Shown here: positions 6,888 to 9,404 of the stretch, piece by piece
How positions within the stretch are numbered: the stretch's first letter is position 1
Layout: each line of letters begins with the position of its first letter
From: an uncultured Eubacteriales bacterium
GTDB lineage: Bacteria; Bacillota; Clostridia; Oscillospirales; Oscillospiraceae
Assembly (NCBI GenBank): GCA_905205195.1
Contig: CAJLCS010000069.1
Coordinates: 1 to 9,404, forward strand
Length of the DNA stretch: 9,404 nt
Direction of reading: 5' to 3'
Translations under genes and position numbers: made by a program
Notes under the pieces: generated by a model
What the model was told of the DNA's origin: nothing
Seen by the model: only the letters and a program-made list of their open reading frames with translations
Databases searched by the model: none

Positions 6888-7382
6888 TCAGAGGCGGACA
6901 TTGCGAAGATGCCGGAGCAGCAGCCCGGCGGCAAAGCCGATGGCGGCACCGGCGGCGATGCCGCTGACCGTCAGGACAGGCAGATAGTAGACAATCTGGC
7001 CTGTCCGCGTCCAGAGACAGGCGGCGATGATCTGCCCCACGTTGTGGAGCACCCCGCCGGTGACGCTGACGCTGAGGGGCGAGAACAGCGCCGTTTTTTT
7101 CAGCAGAATCATGCCGGTCAGGCTGACCGCGGCCCCGGCGGCACTGAACACGAGGCTTTGCAGATTGCCGAACAGCAGGGCCGTCAATAATACCCGAATC
7201 AGGCTGACGGCGGCGGTCTGCTTCCAGCCGCACCGATACAGCAGAAAGACGACCACCAGGTTGGGAAGGCCGAGCTTCATGCCGGGGACGGTGGTAAAGA
7301 CCGGAATCTGGCTTTCCGCAAAGGACAGAATCATGGACAGGGCAACGGACAGCCCCAGAAATGCGACGGTTTTTGCCTTCAT
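6888..7382 (-). CDS. Gx transporter family / heptaprenyl diphosphate synthase component I-like membrane protein
   Basis: A 164-residue, strongly hydrophobic protein with about five membrane segments (near residues 5-22, 41-50 and 56-72, 76-95, 105-122, 131-157). It carries motifs typical of this family: FAESQIP (21-27), PGMKLGLPN (33-41) and GGVLHNVGQI (109-118). The family is often annotated 'heptaprenyl diphosphate synthase component I', but its fold resembles ECF-type substrate-binding subunits and its substrate is not settled. It is the last gene of the operon, starting 10 bp after the NusG-II gene's stop, with AAGGAGG overlapping that stop and 5 nt from the ATG. In many Firmicutes it accompanies NusG-II and ApbE proteins near Rnf or extracellular electron transfer genes; from memory, the EetA/EetB pair of Listeria is of this kind. 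Family assignment is firm, function uncertain. Confidence 0.85.
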   Translation of the reverse strand: MKAKTVAFLGLSVALSMILSFAESQIPVFTTVPGMKLGLPNLVVVFLLYRCGWKQTAAVSLIRVLLTALLFGNLQSLVFSAAGAAVSLTGMILLKKTALFSPLSVSVTGGVLHNVGQIIAACLWTRTGQIVYYLPVLTVSGIAAGAAIGFAAGLLLRHLRNVRL

Positions 7383-7392
7383 GGCAGCCTCC

Positions 7393-7749
7393 TTACCGGG
7401 ATTGCAGGTCCACGCCGCCGTTCTGGCGGCCGGAAACCGTGACGGTCAGCCGGTTGGGCAGGCAGGTGATGGTCTGACCGGCATACCGGATGACGCCCTG
7501 CCTGACGCAGAGAAGGTCCGGGCAGTTGGCATCGATGAGACGGGCGCCGCCGTTTTCGATCTTCAGGGTGTTGCTGCCGCCGTTGAGAACGTATTCCCCG
7601 TCCTGGGACAGACGATAGCGGGCCACCTCCACGCCGTCCACCCGGACAATGACGGTGTCGCCGTCCTGCCGCAGCAGGAAAAACAGGCCGAACAGTACCA
7701 GCGCCAGTGCCAGCAGACCTCCGATCAGGATGGCGTCATGCTTTTTCAA
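7393..7749 (-). CDS. NusG domain II-containing membrane-anchored protein
   Basis: A 118-residue protein with an N-terminal membrane anchor (about 6-26, after KKHD) and a small outer beta-domain. The domain shows the NusG-II signature: ANCPDLLCVRQGVI (74-87) then AGQTITCLPNRLTV (90-103), with cysteines at 76, 81 and 96. Despite the name, these proteins are not the transcription factor NusG, which lacks this anchor. Start: TTG at 7749 with AAGGAGGG (7766-7759) 9 nt upstream; the only nearby ATG is out of frame. It lies 31 bp after apbE and 10 bp before the Gx transporter gene, so the three should be co-transcribed. By association it belongs to a membrane redox system; the cysteines may bind a cofactor or pair as a disulfide. 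Biochemical role unknown. Confidence 0.85.
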   Translation of the reverse strand: MKKHDAILIGGLLALALVLFGLFFLLRQDGDTVIVRVDGVEVARYRLSQDGEYVLNGGSNTLKIENGGARLIDANCPDLLCVRQGVIRYAGQTITCLPNRLTVTVSGRQNGGVDLQSR

Positions 7750-7766
7750 AACGGTGTTCCCTCCTT
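7750..7766 (-). promoter_or_regulatory. ribosome binding site fixing the TTG start of the NusG-II gene
   Basis: AAGGAGGG at 7766-7759 stands 9 nt before TTG 7749. The resulting N-terminus, MKKHDAILIGG, is a sensible membrane anchor, so the non-ATG start is well supported. Confidence 0.8.
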
Positions 7767-7780
7767 ACGGCTGCGGGGAA

Positions 7781-8824
7781 TCATGCCGCCCACAGGGGGA
7801 GATTCCCGGTCTGATATTGGGTGCCGTCGGGCAGAATCCAAAGCACCTGCACGTTTTCGAGTGTCTGTACCAGCGCCAGCCCGTCCTCGTAGGACATACA
7901 GAACAGCGCGGTGGACAGGGCGTCCGCCAGTGCGCTGTCCGGCGTGATGACAGTGACGGAGGAAAAATACCGGGCGGGCATCCGGGTGTCCTTGTCGATG
8001 ATATGGCAGTAGCGGACGCCGTCAACGGTATAATAGCGCTCATAATCACCGGAGGTAACGCAGGAGGTATCCTGCAGGACTACCTTGGCGGCGTATTCGC
8101 CGGAACGGCGCGGATCCTGAATGCCGGTGACCCAGCCGCTGCCGTCAGGCTTTGCGCCGAGCAGACGGAGATTGCCGCCTATGTTCAGCACATACCCGTC
8201 GGCCCCGGCGGCCTTCAGCCGTTCGGCGGCCCGCTCCGCCGCATAGCCCTTGGCCAGGGCGCCAACGTCCAGGGACGCCTCCGGGTCGGTGATGCGGACG
8301 GTATGGCGAACCGGATCGATTTCCAATGCGGAAATGGCAATGTGCCGGGCGGCCCGCTCCAGATCGCCGGAAGCGGGAAGCCGGGCATTTTCCGCATCCC
8401 GGGCAGCGTCTTCGCGGCAGTCATGCCACAGCCGCAGGACCGCGCCCATCATCACGTTCATTTCGCCGCCGGTGGTGTCGTACATGGTCCGGGCCTCCAG
8501 CAGAAAGTCGATCAGCTCCGGAGAAACCTCCAGCGCATCGCCGCCAGCATTGCGGTTGACGGTAGCCAGATTGACGGTGCCGTCATATTCATGGTAAATG
8601 TCAAAAAGCTGATGATAGCCCTCCAGCGTGTCGGCAACAAGTTGGCAGTTGGCGTCAAAATCCGCCTGCGTCTCGTTTGCGTAGCTATAGACATCGGTGA
8701 CCGTGTCAAAATAGGTATAGTAGGTCATGCGCTTCGGCTCGGTCCGCCCGGCGGCACAGCCGGTCAGCCGGAGCAACAATCCGACCGTCAGGCACAGACA
8801 AAGGAGATATTTATATGCTTTCAA
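7781..8824 (-). CDS. apbE: FAD:protein FMN transferase (ApbE family), lipoprotein
   Basis: ApbE enzymes use FAD and Mg2+ to attach FMN through a phosphoester to Thr/Ser of a target protein, releasing AMP; Gram-positive members are often outer-face lipoproteins. This 347-residue protein starts with a lipoprotein signal (MKAYKYLLCLC ... LTGC, Cys 23). Family motifs in order: DVGALAKGYAAER (186-198), NIGGNLRLLG (214-223), TSGDYERYY (257-265), HIIDKDTRMPA (274-284, the usual HIID-PxTG-xPA region with Lys and Arg replacing Pro and Gly), and SALADALSTALF (297-308), whose Asp is the expected metal ligand. Start: TTG at 8824, with AGAAGGA (8841-8835) 10 nt upstream, gives the cleanest signal peptide. 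ATG at 8851 is in frame but abuts its GGAGGG; the frame also runs open to 9007 across the promoter, so that start is rejected. First gene of the operon. Confidence 0.93.
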   Translation of the reverse strand: MKAYKYLLCLCLTVGLLLRLTGCAAGRTEPKRMTYYTYFDTVTDVYSYANETQADFDANCQLVADTLEGYHQLFDIYHEYDGTVNLATVNRNAGGDALEVSPELIDFLLEARTMYDTTGGEMNVMMGAVLRLWHDCREDAARDAENARLPASGDLERAARHIAISALEIDPVRHTVRITDPEASLDVGALAKGYAAERAAERLKAAGADGYVLNIGGNLRLLGAKPDGSGWVTGIQDPRRSGEYAAKVVLQDTSCVTSGDYERYYTVDGVRYCHIIDKDTRMPARYFSSVTVITPDSALADALSTALFCMSYEDGLALVQTLENVQVLWILPDGTQYQTGNLPLWAA

Positions 8825-8888
8825 TTCCGTCAATTCCTTCTGCCGCAGCATCCCTCCGATGGGGAAAACGGCACCGCTTCTATTCGAA

Positions 8889-8917
8889 AGAGTAGCAGTT
8901 TCGGCCGAAAATGTCAA
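8889..8917 (-). promoter_or_regulatory. promoter of the apbE operon
   Basis: A perfect -35 TTGACA (8917-8912), a 17-bp spacer (8911-8895) and -10 TACTCT (8894-8889) on the - strand. Transcription would begin near 8882, leaving a leader of about 55 nt before the TTG at 8824. The spacer holds the 12-bp palindrome TTTCGGCCGAAA (8899-8910), a position where a bound protein would block RNA polymerase. Confidence 0.7.
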
Positions 8918-8930
8918 TAGGAAAAACTGT

Positions 8931-8958
8931 CCGTCCGGCGGCGGGAAAGGGCGGACGG
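8931..8958. promoter_or_regulatory. inverted repeat between two divergent promoters
   Basis: CCGTCCG (8931-8937) and CGGACGG (8952-8958) form a perfect 7-bp dyad with a 14-bp centre, ending 2 bp before the -35 of the rightward promoter and 14 bp from the -35 of the apbE promoter. It is well placed as a shared operator. Read on the - strand it is followed by CAGTTTTT, so it could also be a weak terminator shielding apbE from leftward read-through. Both roles are inference. Confidence 0.35.
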
Positions 8959-8959
8959 G

Positions 8960-8987
8960 TTGACTTTGAACGGTATTTCGGTATAAT
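8960..8987 (+). promoter_or_regulatory. promoter of the right-edge gene
   Basis: TTGACT (8960-8965), a 16-bp spacer and a perfect TATAAT (8982-8987) on the + strand, about 75 bp before the ATG at 9061. It diverges from the apbE promoter, with 42 bp between the two -35 elements. Confidence 0.75.
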
Positions 8988-9060
8988 GGAACAATCGAAA
9001 AGGACAATCGTATTTCGGAACAACACCGTTCCCTGGACTGGCCGGGAGGAAGGAAAACCT

Positions 9061-9404
9061 ATGGCTTCAATGACGCAGCCCTCTGCGCGTATCCGGACGC
9101 TTTGGGCGGACAGCGTCCGTTTCACGGAAAATCCTGCTGGCGCTGTCCGTGCCGGACATTGACAGCTATCTCGGCCTGATGCACACCCTGTTTACCTTAG
9201 AGGATCGCTACGGCCTGACGGTGGAAACCGGCGAAAACGGCGTTTCCCTGCGTGTTGACCCCCGGAAGGGGAAGGACGCCGCTGAGCTTTCCGAAATGCT
9301 TGTTGCTTGGTCAGAACAAGCCGAAAAGTATCGTAATGGCGAAATCAACCGGGAGGACTACGACAAGTGGCGTTATAACTACCCGAAATATGACGAAGCC
9401 TCCG
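9061..9404 (+). CDS. hypothetical protein, partial at the window edge, with an apparent frameshift
   Basis: The ATG at 9061 has a strong ribosome binding site (GGGAGGAAGG) and an upstream promoter. Its frame reads MASMTQPSARIRTLWADSVR then FTEN and hits TGA at 9160. From about 9131 the next frame is clearly coding to the window end: ILLALSVPDIDSYLGLMHT, LEDRYGLTVETGENGVSLRV, EMLVAWSEQAEKYRNGEI, NREDYDKWRYNYPKYDEAS. Dropping one A from AAAA at 9128-9131 joins the frames as SVRFTEILLALSVPD. The protein is mainly helical and charged, with no signal peptide or membrane segment, so probably cytoplasmic. The YDKWRYNYPKYD ending seems familiar from proteins on integrative elements of gut Clostridia, but that is an unverified impression. 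Codons after about 9300 look less GC-rich than in the neighbours. No function is proposed. Confidence 0.55.

Noticed and set aside
8825..9007. An upstream extension of apbE to an ATG at 9007
   Set aside because: It would run through both divergent promoters and the inverted repeat, and bury the lipoprotein signal peptide 60 residues inside the protein.

Overview
The window reads as chromosome of a GC-rich, Gram-positive anaerobe of the Clostridia (Ruminococcaceae/Oscillospiraceae-like). The grounds are a GC-rich third codon position, strong AGGAGG-type ribosome binding sites, two genes that appear to start at TTG, a sortase-type C-terminus on the large secreted protein, and an apbE / NusG-domain-II / Gx-transporter gene trio that recurs in this group. 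The assignment to a family of organisms is inference from gene content.

Layout. Positions 1-190: no convincing gene, but several complementary segments and a strong rho-independent terminator on the + strand, probably the 3' end of a structured RNA or of a transcript entering from the left. Positions 209-6291 (- strand): one very large secreted glycoside hydrolase of family 85 (endo-beta-N-acetylglucosaminidase), broken into two reading frames by an apparent single-base loss at 5556-5558. Repaired, it would be about 2027 residues: signal peptide, GH85 catalytic domain, beta-sandwich and F5/8C-type carbohydrate-binding modules, Ig-like modules, FIVAR helical repeats, and a TPSTG sortase-like tail. 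Positions 6292-6600: an AT-richer control region with two candidate promoters and a foldable leader. Positions 6597-6790 (+): the last ~65 codons of another carbohydrate-active-looking protein, with no 5' end and its own frame break. Positions 6789-6825: a bidirectional terminator. Positions 6888-8824 (-): a three-gene operon, apbE (FAD:protein FMN transferase lipoprotein), a NusG-domain-II membrane-anchored protein and a Gx transporter/HepS-I-like membrane protein. Positions 8889-8987: two divergent sigma-A-type promoters with an inverted repeat between them. Positions 9061-9404 (+): the start of an unrecognised gene, with a third probable homopolymer frame break, running off the right edge.

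How the genes fit together. The GH85 enzyme would work outside the cell, releasing N-glycans from glycoproteins, with its binding modules and FIVAR stalk holding the catalytic domain away from the wall. The apbE operon belongs to redox biology: covalent FMN attachment to exported proteins, with two membrane partners of the kind found beside Rnf complexes or extracellular electron transfer loci. No flavin-accepting protein is visible in the window, so its partner must be elsewhere. The two modules are separated by a terminator and look functionally independent.

The most useful caution is that three separate frame breaks all fall in short homopolymers (AAA, GGG, AAAA) and each is repaired by one base. 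This points either to consensus errors in the assembly or to real decay or phase variation.
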